A model generated the notes under the pieces. That model did no database searches. It was not told the origin of the DNA and saw only the letters and a program-made list of their open reading frames with translations. 64,000 nucleotides of DNA from Chaetorhynchus papuensis (lineage: Eukaryota; Chordata; Aves; Passeriformes; Rhipiduridae), in NCBI GenBank assembly GCA_013396525.1, contig VWYX01000710.1:186001-250000 (forward strand). Reading direction: 5' to 3'. The translations under genes and the position numbers were made by a program. Positions 13,201 to 24,372 of the stretch are shown piece by piece (position 1 is the first letter of the stretch; every line of letters begins with the position of its first letter).

Positions 13201-16200
13201 GGGGGTATTTATTCAAGTCACAACACATTTAAACACAACTGCACAAGTTTTGTGGTGGGCTTGGCAGTGCTGGGTTAATAACCAGACTCAATGATCTTAG
13301 GTAACTTTTCCAACCTGAATGATTCTGTGATTCCATGACTCTCTAAACACACATTCCTGTGGAAATGCCTGTGTTCTGCAAGAAAACCAGGAGTACTTTC
13401 CCCAGCTTCTCCTAGCTGACTTTAATCAATGCACACTCTCCTAAGGGTGCATTTTTAGAAGCAGCCCAACAGCAGGGTCACAACATCACCTGATAACATC
13501 CTTACAGTAACAACCTTAATTAATCTCATTTCTCAGCAAGAGATTACCTAGATGGGCTCCTGAAGAATAAACAGGTGTTAATCTGTGCTGTCGCCCTGAG
13601 ATTTTCCTACGGGCCACGCTGGGTTCAGAGCAGACACACAATACCCACAGAGGTCAGGTGTGACTGTTTCCTGGTACTTGGTCAAAGAGCTGACTTGATT
13701 CCATAAAGATTTGAAGATTCCCTTGTGGTTTTTTGCTGAATGTGGCTGACACGCCACGGCTGCAGAGATTTTGAAGCCAAGCCTGTTTTCCTGCTGATTG
13801 GCACTAGCTGCAGGAAGCCCTGGGAGATTACACTCTGGAAAAAGCAGCCGGCGGGGTTAAGGCAGTGCTGACTTCATGTCAGGAGAGCAGGGGAACCGGC
13901 TCTGCCACAGCCACTCGCTCCCAGAAAACAAAATCCTCTTCCAGAGGCACATTTCCCTCTCTGCTAAAGAGGCACTCGAGAACAGCTTGGCTGCTTGCAC
14001 AGGAGGGCACCTGGCTGCCAGCACAAGGCACCAGGACAGCCCTTCACCAGAGAAATGAGGCAGGGGCAAGACTCTCCTCTCCCGTGACACCAGCTCGGAG
14101 CTGGGAACTGAGCTCCTCTGGGTGGAAAAGAGGGGGGGTTATTGTGTTAAAGCTTTGTGGGAAGTTTATTGAAAACTTGAGAGTTTTTAGAAAGAGGCTG
14201 AAAAACTGTGTGATGCCTTGGTCCCCGCTGGCAGGGGTTCCTTGGAAACGCCTTGGCCCTCTCGTGACCCCCTGGCACAGGCAGAAAGGAGAGGGAGCCA
14301 GTCTGGGCGTGCTGGTGGGGGAATAGCTGCGTGTCTCTGCCCTCCCACGGAGATAAACAAGGCCTTTAGTGCACACAATCGATCCAGACAGCCACTGTGA
14401 TCCCAGGCATGCTTCATGCCGTGGAATTATGGAGCTGGGGCAGTGGGAAAGATACTCCTCTCCACAAAATGTGGCCTGCTGGCACCCAGCAACAGCTTTC
14501 AGGGCCGTGGGGATTTACCCCATGGCATGAGCCAGACTCCTCGCTAAGCACGGCGAGCAGTGCTTAGCATGCAGGGAAGCTGCCCCTGATTTTCTCTGGA
14601 TTAACAGCAGTGTGTTTTCCCTTGTCTATTTTTGTTTTAAGGGAATCTAGGTTATGGCTTTCTTGTACATCACAGTATCTGAGTCGTGTTATGGAAGTGA
14701 ATACGGCGAATATTCAGTCCCAGGGGAGCTCTGACAGTGTCCTGTCAGTGGAGAATTTGGGGAGTGTGCTCTGGTACAGAAAATGATTGATAACTGTGGT
14801 GCCTGGGTGGGACCTCTTGCTCTGGTGGGATTTCTTTTGCCTGAGCATGGAGCTGAATGCGTTTGTTTCTGTAGAAAGCGGGGAGGAGGATGCTCACAGC
14901 CACAGAAAAGGAACTAGGGAAGCAGATTATCAGGATGACGTTGGGCTGAGCTCTCAAAGGGACTCGTGCCCTGCTCTCCGTCAGTCTCACAAACCACTGG
15001 GTTTTCCCCGGCAATTCCTTGCAGCAGGGACATCCGAACAGCCCACGGCTGTTCTCTGTGTGCCTTCAATGAGGGAATAAACTCAAGAGGATCTTTCCAC
15101 ACCCAAAATTATTCTAAAAAGCATCTCCCTTGAGCTACACAGCAGAGGAAGAACAAAGCTTGCCCTGCCCATGCACAGGCAAGGGCAGCATCAGAGGCTT
15201 TGGGGAGGATGTTCCCTCACACATCCCCGTGAGTCAGCAGGGAGCGTTTGGAGGGGCAGGAGGCATCACGAGGCTGCTCAGCCCCGCAGGGCAGGCTGAG
15301 GCTCCACAGCAAACCTCTCTCCCTCGGCCTTCTGGGGAAGTCAGATGGAACTCCTGCCGGGGAGGAGGTTTCTCGCACACGGGGCTGGGAAAGCACAGCG
15401 GGAGACTGAAACACCAAACCTGCGGCGTTTCTGTGGGGCCGGGACATCCCAGCCACATCAAAAGCAGCCCTTTAAGAAATAGACTCTTTTGCCAAAATCT
15501 GAGTTAACCACAGGAAACCAAAGCAGGTTGCAGTTCCCAGCCCTGTTTTTTGCAGCCAGTTTTGCCCTTTAAACCTAAAGAGCAAGGCACAACAGATAAC
15601 AGTGGGGGCTTGAGAGAACCCTGAACGTGTGAGTCAAGAATATCCCAGGAGCAGCAGGGAAACCGCGCTGCCTCCCTTCTCTACATGCTCAGCCCTTCAA
15701 ATATTTACCTGGAAAACTTCCCCAGGCTCTCTACTGTGAAGCACTAAATCTGCAAATGCCAAATGACATGGAATAAGCCAGGCTGGTACATAACTCAGAG
15801 CTCTAAGAAAAAATGTGCCACGAGAACAGACAGCACTGTCCAACTTCTCATCCCCGATCATATGAAAGTTTCCTAATTACTAGAGAGCTTCCTTTATGTT
15901 GCAAGAACAATCCTCTACCAAATCCATTGCCTTTATTCTCTTAAAAGCAATTGAGGTCATCATTCTGTTCTAGAGTTATTTTAGAAATTAGGTCAAAACA
16001 GAGTTATCAGGGAAAGACTTCAAAGTATCAGTCCAGGCAGGTCCCAGGGATGCTCCTGCTCTGGCTCCACTGGAAGTAGTTGAGCAAATATAAAGTATAG
16101 ACGGACATCTCATCTTAGACTAAGCTTAAATTGGATTCTTTTTAAGAGAGGCATGCAGATATTAAGAGGGTCAGGTCTGGGCTCCCCAGTTGGCATCCCC

Positions 16201-19200
16201 GGCCCTGGATAAATCCCATCACCTCTCTATGCCCCAGTAACAGCTGGTCACAATACTGACCTGCTTTGTAACCTGTCTAAAAAAGAATAATCCTGTAGGA
16301 GAGCAGGAGGAGAAAGAAAAACAGGCCTTGCCAGCTCATTAATGGGCTTTTCAGGGGGATCGTGCCAGCGTCGCTCTGCTAGCCAGGCCCCTAGCAGGGA
16401 TGCAGGCTGAGGGATTGTCTTTGCTCGTGGGGTTTGTGATCCCACCTTTCCCTAGGGAATGAGCCAAGGGAAGAGAGAAACACGGCATTTACAGCAAGCC
16501 ACGAGAACAGGGGATTTTCCTCAGTCATCATGCAAAATGCCACCTTTAGTTTCTCTTCCCAGAGCTGTGGCACAGCTGCCCTAGCTCTGGCTCCTCCTCT
16601 GAAGCTCCTTCTCTGAAGCCAGTATTGGTGCTCAGCTCCCTGCCCACGGCTGGGTAACTCCACACATCCCACCAGAGGCTGTGGAGAAACCAGGGCCACC
16701 CCAGACTGGACCTCATGGAGGGGACAATGCCACCTCCCACTCATTAGCCCAGCAACAGCCCCAGTGCAGCTCTTGCTGCTCATTTCACCATCAGATTTGA
16801 GATTTATTTTACCCTACAACAGGCTCAGTGATGCTGCAGAGCAGGAGTAGGAAGAAAAACCCCATTTTTCCCATATTTGAAACATTACCCTGCCCTTCAA
16901 AAGCTGTAATGACAGCTCTGATCTTTCTTCAAAGGCTGCATCTGCTTGACCAGCCCTTCAAGCCAGCCCTTCAGCAAGGGCTTTGGTGGTTTTCCCTGTG
17001 CAAGCTAAGGACACACCGAGTTTGGACTGGAGCTGCCAATTTCCCAGAGCAGGCCTGCCAGCAAGGACAGAGGGAAGACACAGCTCCACATGGATCAGGT
17101 GTGGGTGCAGCCCCACGGTGGGGGCAAAGAACTGACCCCCGGAGAGGGCACCAGCACTGCCAAGACAGTGCCAATACAGGTAAAGAACACACAATGGAGA
17201 GCAACCTGCTCCTTGGGATCCTTCCAAAGGCCAGTGCTGGGAAATCCCTGAGATAAGGTGGAGAATGGCAAAGCACACAGTGAGTGCACTGCACACCAGA
17301 ATTTCTTTGTTAAATGAAGGAGCAGAAATGCAGGAAGTTCTCCTTTCAGTCAGTTTTAACCAAAGGAAGAAAAGGAGCTATGGTTTCCTAACACTTGTGC
17401 ACTGCACGAGGAAACCGTTCCTCCATCCCATCCTGCAGTATCCACAGGCTCCCCCTGGGGATTTTGGGAGCAGAGCAGCCCCCAAAGCAGATTATGGCTT
17501 TTGCAGCCCAGTGTTGTTCTGCAATTAGACTTCTTTTCTCTCTCTCCGAGCTGAAGTCTCATTAGGAGGGGAGGGCACTGCAGTCTGGCCTGGTTTGAAA
17601 ATGCTTGCTGGAGTAAGGAGAGATTTTGGCACCCGGGGCTGACACAGGAATGTTGGCTCTGCCATCCAAGCCCCTCCCTGTCCTGCCACCCAGCAAGAGG
17701 TGCAGCTGGAAACTGCAGCAGCCGGCTGGGCCTCCCTGTGGTGCCTCAGTTTCCCAGCTGTAAGAGGGGACAGCAGAGCAGCTGCCAGTCCCGGGCTGCA
17801 AAGGGCACGGGGCCACATTCAAAGCAAGCGTAAAGTGCCTTGGCTTTCCTCAAAACTTTCCTCACTGCTGTCCTGACATTGTGCTCCTCAGGCTCTTTAA
17901 TAATTGCACTGCATAAAAAAGCAGAGCATATGATCCTGCCTTTGCTGTGGAGAGGAAGCCCCGTGAGATCTGGGCTTTCCTTTTCCACTGGCAGGCACAG
18001 GGACTGCTCAGACCCGCTAAACACCCTACAGATACACTGAAGACAGGATTTAGGGCAGGATTTAGGACAGACAGGCACACTGGGTTTAGGACAGGCAGGG
18101 GCAGGAGCACTCTCCTGCTCACCCATAACTGATGCTCTCCTCTGCTCCCTGAACAGGGCTGACACACAACACTCCTGGGCACCAGTGCAGCCCCCTAAAT
18201 GGAGCTGTCCTTGTTTCCTTCGGCCACTTTGGGATGGATGAAGCTCCCTGGCTTCTCTCAGACGAGCAATTGCAAGGTAGAGAGAGCAGCAGTGGGGAGG
18301 GAAGAGATCTCCAGTTAGAGCTGTAGAGGTCACATGCCACCATGAAAATGTTGTTACAAAACCATCTATTGTAAACATCATGATTAAAGCAAACTCACCA
18401 AAAAAAAAAAAAACCCCACAACCTATTAAATGGGGATTCTGGCCAACGTATGCAAGGATTCCATGACCTCATTTAGCTTATTACACATTGTAATTTTGAT
18501 CTCTCTGGAGTTTAAGGCTCCTTGTAAAGCTGAGCTGCCTTTTGGTTTACAGAGACTGTGACAGGAGAAACAGTTACACTCCTGCAGACTCTTGGATGAA
18601 GTAGGATCATGTTGAAGTTAAACAGGAAGCCTCTAGGCTTTTCTGCAAACGTTCTGGAGTCATGAAAGCAATCAGAGAGAGGGAAAATGTGTCCCTGTTT
18701 GCTACAGCCTGCTCCTAATCAGGCCACTGCAATCTCCTTTGCGCTGAAATGCCTCAGCAAAGGAAATCAGGGCTGCAAAACAGCCTTTATGTAACAGCCA
18801 TGATTTTTCCCTTCCCACTAAGAGCTGTGCCAGTTCCCTGCTTCCCAATAATTGCCGTGCATCCCACTGGAGAAGGATTTAACTTGACACGTCCCCAGAG
18901 TGGCAGCGGAGCTCCGGGCGCTGCCAGGGCCGGGCAAACATCAGCCTGGCCATGGAAAGGACAAACAGGGGAATATCAAACCCAAAGAGCAGCCTGGGAA
19001 GCCAGGAAATGGGGCTGGGCCCCCAGTGCTCCCAGCACACATTTGTGGGTTGTGGTGGCTGCAGGGCATCATTCCCACGCATGTTCCAGCTGCCATGAAT
19101 GCCTGGGAAACCTCCCTGGAACCTCCCTGCTTCCTTATACGTGTCAAACAAATGCATCTTCCTCACGTTCTTCCCATTCCCTGTCGCTTTCTCTTCCTTT

Positions 19201-22200
19201 CTGTCTCTTCTATTCCTCCTCTCATTTTCCTTCCCTGAGAAGTCCATTTGTCCCTGGTCTCCATCTCAAGCCTACCTTGTGTCGTTTCCCACGTGCCCGG
19301 ATGCAGGCAGCCCATTACTGACCTCCTGACTTAAAAACTTGGTTTTAAGTGTCATCTCCCTCACTCCTCCATGGAAGGCACATAACCCTTGGTTTGGGCT
19401 GGCCAAAGATGTACAGAAATAGACATGGCAAGTGCAGGGAGAAAAGATTCTGGAGGCAATGGGATATGCTCAATGGGATAATGCCCTGGGAGGGCACTGA
19501 AAGCATCCAAGCCAAGGAGAACACGGAGATTCTCAAAATAGAGGGAGATGAACCCAAGGGTACCATGGAAACTCATCACACCTCAGGTCAACTCTTCCTG
19601 GATCAATGCTGGAGATACCCCCGAGCTTCCCAGGGATGAGATGGCCAGAGAGGCATCCACACCAGATGTAGGATAAAATCTGGAGGGTGATGGAACAGGT
19701 GGGAGGACCTGGTGCTTCCATGAGCCACACTGGAGGACTTTGGGGTCTTCACAGCAGCTTAATTGAAGGAAGGGCATTGACCTGCTGGTGTCAGTGCAGA
19801 GGAGCCCACCAAGGTGATCAGACGGATGGAGCAGCTCTGCTGTGGGGAAAAACTGAGAGAATTGGGATTGTTCAGCCTGGAGAAGAGAAGACTCCAGGGT
19901 GAGCTAATTGCAGCCTTCCAGTGCCTGAAGGAGCTGACAATGAAAATGCAGAGAGACTCTTTACAAGGGCCTGGAGTGACAGGACAAGGGGGAATGGCTT
20001 CAAACTGACAGAGAGCAGGGTTAGATTTGATATTAGGAAAAAAGACTTCTCTGTGAGGGTGGTGAGGCCCTGGCACAGGGTGCCCAGAGAAGCTGTGGCT
20101 ACCCCTGGATCCCTGGAAGTGTCCAAGGCCAGGCTGGATGGGGCTTGGAGCAACCTGGGCTAGTGGAAGGTGTCCCTGCACATGGCAGGGGGTGGATCTG
20201 GATCAGCTTTAAGGTCTCTTCCATCCCAAACAGTTCTGGGATTCTGTGGTTAACCAGGCACTGCCAAAGCCCGGGGTGTGGGTGAGGCCCAGGCTGTGGT
20301 GGGGCCGAGCGCTGGCGCTGCCTCACCTCCGAGTCTTTGTCCAGCTGGTTCCTGACCACGATCATGTTGTAGAGCACGCGGTCGTCGTCGGCCTCGGTGT
20401 GGGTCACGTCGTGGGGGGTGCTCCACAGGTTCTGCTCCTCATCCCGCGCCAGCGTGGCTCCGAAGGACGCGTAGGGGTTGTTGTTACTGCAGGGAGAGAG
20501 GGGCAGGCAGCGTCAGCACCGGGCTGGCCCCTGCTGCCTTCCCAGTACCCACTGCTGTGCCCTCCCCTCTCCCAGCCCAGTCCTGCTGCCAGAGGGGAGG
20601 GAGAGGAGTGGGGGCAATGGGGAGATGGAGGTTTTTACCTTAGCAAACATCCTGACCTGCCAAGCCGTGGTTCAACCCAAATCATGCAATGCCCACAGGT
20701 GCTCCTGCCTGAGAGCTGATGTGCTGAGCTGTGCAACAGCAGACAAGGCACGGAAAGGACATTCAGCCCCATCTCTCTTGGGGAGTGGAGATGTCCTCAG
20801 CCTTCTCATGAACTCCAGGCTTTACTTGCTTGGCAAAGCTGAGCAGCATCTTCTGGGAAGGCTGTCCCCATGGAGGTGGGGAGCTTTTCTCTGCACTGAG
20901 GCAGTTCTGTGTTTTACAGCTTTTTATTGCTATTGGGACGTGCAATTTTTTAACAGGGACACTTCTGCCAGGACAACCTTTAGCAGGGGATTTCCAAAAA
21001 GTGTCTAATCAAGATGTCCGGGCACTTGAGCAGAACAATACAAGTGGAGAACTATTTTTGGCCTTACCACCCTGTGGCAATCCCCACTCACTTGTTGTTA
21101 GAACAACCCACTGTTTATTTCGTTTGCTACCCAAACCCCATTCCTTTCCCAAGGAACCTATCCAGAGAAACTTCAGGTAACACAGTGGGTGCCATGGCAC
21201 CAAGCCATAAAAAGATACTAAGAGGAGCTCCAGCATATAGATGAAATAAAAAAAAAACTAATTCCCATCAGCATTCCAGCAGGAAGGTTAATTAGACTTT
21301 CAACAAACCGAAAACCTGAGCAACAGGTAATAAGGGGAAAGATAATCTCTTATAATCCCTCATTAAAGACAAGCAAACGAAGGGAACTTGGAGGGTGTGG
21401 AGGGCACCACGGTTTTCTCAATCGTGGAGCAGATAGGGAGGGAGCACTCAGAGCCAGCTGTGCCATCAGCAGGAGTTCACTCCCACCCTGCCTTCCACAG
21501 CTTCTTCCCACTCAGGCATTTATTAATACTCTTAACATTTGAATTACTTAAAATACCCGTATTTAGCAATAACACTGCCACACCTGAGCTTTTCTGAGTC
21601 ACTCCCTCCCTCACAGCTCGCAGGGCACTTCCCAGCACATTCCCATTTCCAAATCACAGCATGGAACATCCTGCAAGGCATGTGGCAGTGCCCAGGAGTC
21701 TGCAAATCCATACCAGCACGGAGAGCTCTGCCAACAACTCTTCCAAGAAACATTGCAAAGGAAGAAATGGGAGGGAAAGGAGGAGCACGTGAACAGCAGT
21801 GGCTTTGCAGGTTAAGGAATCTCCGTGGGACCAGAAGGGACTCAGAGCATTTCACACTCTGGATTTTATCAAGGAAATGGTGAGCACCAATGCTTCATCA
21901 ACAGATTTCTGTTCCAGGGGGCTTTCAGTTCACATTAAATGTTGGGATTTGGAGCCCAAATATTTAGTTTATTTTCATCCTGAGTACACCCTCTGAGCCA
22001 GACCCCACCTGCACATATCAAGAGACAACCAAGCAGCCTGGATGCTTTGCAACACCAGCTCCCAAGCCTAAAACTCAGAAATCTCAAGCCATTCGTTCAT
22101 TTTAAACAACACTACAGTAAAAATAAAAATACAGCCAGCAAGCTATTGCAAGATCCCCACTATGAAATAAGAGCCCACAGCCCCCCGAGGAGGGGCAAGC

Positions 22201-23828
22201 CAGCCATTAGGCTGTTAGATTAATTACGTTGGCACACTCATACAAGAGCAAGTGCCTTTCGAATTCCCAGAATTTATAGAGGCTTTCCTTCTCAGGGCCA
22301 GCATTAATTGGATCGCCGGCAGAAGGTGTGTTACTAAAGCGAGGTGCCGGGTGAGGGACAGCCACCGTGGCCACGGGGCAGCAGGAGGGAGCCTCTCCGC
22401 ACGTGTGCCCGGCTCCCGGGAGGTTAATGCCCATTTCCTGGGCTGGAGGCCCCATGCCTGGGATTAGCCGCTTACTATTGAGGTAACTGCTTTACCAGCG
22501 CCAGATCAGGACGTTTCAAGCCGTGTGTCACCAGTTCTGCTGTTACCTGACACCGATGCAGGACACGCCGGGAGCATCCCACCCTCCTCCCCGGAACGCC
22601 TCTGGCGCACCGATGGCGCAGGGAGGGCACGGTCCCTGCCCCATCCCGGGGCCGGGACGGAGAGCCGCTGCAAACCCCCCGAACAGATGTTTTGCCACAA
22701 TGCAAACCCTCCTTACGTGCTTCCACTGCTCTTCTCCACGAGTCAGGGAGAATCTGTTCATACAACACCCCCAACCTCACGCTCTGCGCACAAAGCAGAT
22801 GTGACCGACAGCAGGAGAGCAGGATCTGCTCCCCAGAGATCAGCGGACTCGCATAAAGCCGGCTCCGGCTGTGCATCGTCATCTCCTCTCCGGCATCCCT
22901 GAGCGGAGCCAGGCTGCACAGATGGGGGTGTTCACCTGGAAAAGGGAAGGCTCCAGGGAGACCTTAGAGCCCCTTCCAGTGCCTAAAGGCGAGAGTGACC
23001 TTTTACAGAGGCAGATAGTGATAGAACAACGGGGAACGGTCTTAAACTAAACGAGGGAAGATTTAGATGAGATGTTAGGAAGAAATTCTTCCCTGTGAAG
23101 GTGGGGAGGCCCTGGCACAGGGTGCCCAGAGAAGCTGTGGCTGCCCCATCCCTGGAAGTGTTCCAGGCCAGGTTGGACGGGGCTTGGAGCCACCTGGGAT
23201 ACTGGAATGTGTCCCTGCCCATGGCAGGGGGTGGAACGGGATGAGCTTTAAAGGTCCCTCCCAACCGAAACCATTCTGGGATTCTGTGATCCCAGCCTGT
23301 GAACACAGCTCTGCATAACCCAGAGCTGCTAGGCAGTGGCTCCTGACCCCCCCCGGATAGGAATCCAGGACCCCCCCTTTTTGTTCAGTGCCTCAGCTCC
23401 TCTACTGAAATCCCACCGTGGAAAGACAAGCTTTGGACCCGTCCCTATGGCCGGGGAACACCGAGGGGATGCCGCGGGCAGGGCTCCGGCGAGCATCGCG
23501 CCGGCTGTCGGACGGAGCGCAGCCACTGTGGGAGCCGACCCGGGCGGAAAGAGAACGGGGAGCCGCTCGTTCCCGCCGAGGGAAGATCCCTCCGGAGCCT
23601 CGAGCGCTCCGGCAGGGGATGCCCAGCTCCAGGCGGCGGTGACAGCGCGGGGAGCGGGGCTGGGGACAGCGGGGCGAGGAGGGGCTCACGCGTGGCCGGG
23701 CGGGCGCATCTCCCGCCGCGGGGCCGCGCCGGGTCTCACCTGAGCAGGGGCTCCTTCTCGGGCGGCGCCGCCTCCCCGCCGCAGCAGCCGCAGCAGCCGA
23801 GCGATCGCAGCCAGGCCCACAGCCCCAT
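10286..23828 (-). CDS. MREG: Melanoregulin (MREG or MREG-like), complete, five exons
   Basis: Minus-strand coding exons are 23740-23828, 20327-20486, 12528-12618, 10783-10946 and 10286-10420 (stop 10286-10288). All have GT-AG borders and phases that join into 212 residues, against about 214 in the human protein. Melanoregulin is a small membrane-anchored adaptor of melanosomes and lysosome-related organelles, known as the dilute suppressor in mice. It acts with RILP and dynactin in retrograde transport. Visible family marks: an N-terminal cysteine cluster (C12, C13, C15, C16) suited to palmitoylation, NNNPYASFGATL at 31-42, HTEADDDR at 59-66, EWQKLNYDI from 84, GFQKEADSLLSVTKL from 114, PTSWELSERYLFVV before the last junction and DRLIALDAADEF after it. 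The start is the family MGL start. The last about 20 residues diverge from the human tail as I remember it, so a paralogue cannot be excluded. The gene diverges from the methyltransferase gene to its right. Confidence 0.93.
13253..13340 (+). mobile_element. CR1 LINE terminal fragment in melanoregulin intron
   Basis: A short degraded CR1 3' end, with words such as CTCAATGATCTTAGGTAAC and CCAACCTGAATGATTCTGTG. It sits in the 7.7-kb third intron of the melanoregulin gene, antisense to that gene. Confidence 0.75.
18042..18092. repeat. Short degenerate tandem repeat
   Basis: Several imperfect copies of a GGATTTAGGRCAG-like unit of about 12-20 bases lie in tandem. It is intronic in the melanoregulin gene and non-coding. 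Confidence 0.6.
18400..18413. repeat. Poly-A run
   Basis: About 13-14 A residues followed by CCCCAC, intronic in the melanoregulin gene. No recognisable retroposed body precedes it. Confidence 0.75.
19804..20253 (+). mobile_element. CR1 LINE 3' region, about 450 bp
   Basis: A well preserved CR1 tail. It runs from the GGATGGAGCAGCTCTGCTGT segment through TTGTTCAGCCTGGAGAAGAG, ACAAGGGCCTGGAGTGACAG and GGCCCTGGCACAGGGTGCCC to the terminal GGGATTCTGTGG. It lies in intron 2 of the melanoregulin gene, antisense to it. Its 3' end is only about 75 bases beyond the exon 2 splice donor. It is 5'-truncated and carries no intact reading frame. Confidence 0.95.
22934..23292 (+). mobile_element. CR1 LINE 3' region, about 360 bp
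   Basis: A second well preserved CR1 tail, with GGCCCTGGCACAGGGTGCCC, GAAGCTGTGGCTGCCCCATC and a terminal GGGATTCTGTGATCC. It lies in intron 1 of the melanoregulin gene, antisense to it, and ends roughly 100 bases before the CpG-rich promoter sequence begins. Confidence 0.95.
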
Positions 23829-24010
23829 CGGCGCCGCCGGAGAGCCGCGCCGGGCACGGCGGGCCGGCCCCACGGCCGTCCCCTGCCCCCGCCCCAGCGG
23901 GGCCGGGCCGGGCTCCGCACCGCCCCCGCCGCCCTNNNNNNNNNNNNNNNNNNNNNNNNNNNNNNNNNNNNCGGCCCCGCCGGAGCGGCGGCGGCTGCGA
24001 CAACTCAGGG
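23400..24010 (-). promoter_or_regulatory. MREG: CpG island and promoter region of melanoregulin gene
   Basis: A GC- and CpG-rich block surrounds the first coding exon at 23740-23828 and extends both upstream and into intron 1. No TATA box is evident, as usual for CpG-island promoters. The likely transcription start lies upstream of 23828, at or beyond the unsequenced gap at 23936-23971, so the core promoter is partly missing from this assembly. The role is inferred from composition and exon position. Confidence 0.7.
23936..23971. other. Assembly gap, 36 N
   Basis: Thirty-six undetermined bases inside the most GC-rich part of the promoter island. The true gap length may differ. Reading frames drawn through it are meaningless. 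Confidence 0.99.
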
Positions 24011-24016
24011 ACGGGG

Positions 24017-24372
24017 CTGCTGCGTCCTCCTGCATCCTCCTTGAACCGCCCTCCCGCATCTTCCTCCTGCATGTTCCTGCACCCTCCCGTACTGTCCTGC
24101 ATCAACCTCCTGCATCCTCCTGCCCTCCTCTGCAACCCCCTGCACCTCCTGCACTCTCCCGCATCCTGAAGCGCCCTTCCGCATCCTTCCAAACCCTCCT
24201 GTACCCTCTTCTCTTCTGCAGCACCTTTCCCTGCTCTTGTGCATCCTCACGTGCCCTTCTCCACCCCACTGCATCCTCCTGCACATCCTGCATCCTCCTG
24301 CATCCTCACACACCCTTCCACACCCTGCTGCACCCTCTTGCACCCTTCTGTGCCCTCCTGCACCCTCCTCAA
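24017..24372. repeat. C-rich minisatellite, unit about 10-12 bp
   Basis: About 350 bases of degenerate tandem copies of CTGCATCCTC and CTGCACCCTC. The strand is strongly asymmetric, pyrimidine-rich on plus and GGATGCAGGAGG-like on minus. The array produces long repetitive open frames on both strands that are not genes. It sits immediately upstream of the melanoregulin promoter and next to the gap, which suggests the assembly failure and the repeat share a cause. Confidence 0.9.
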
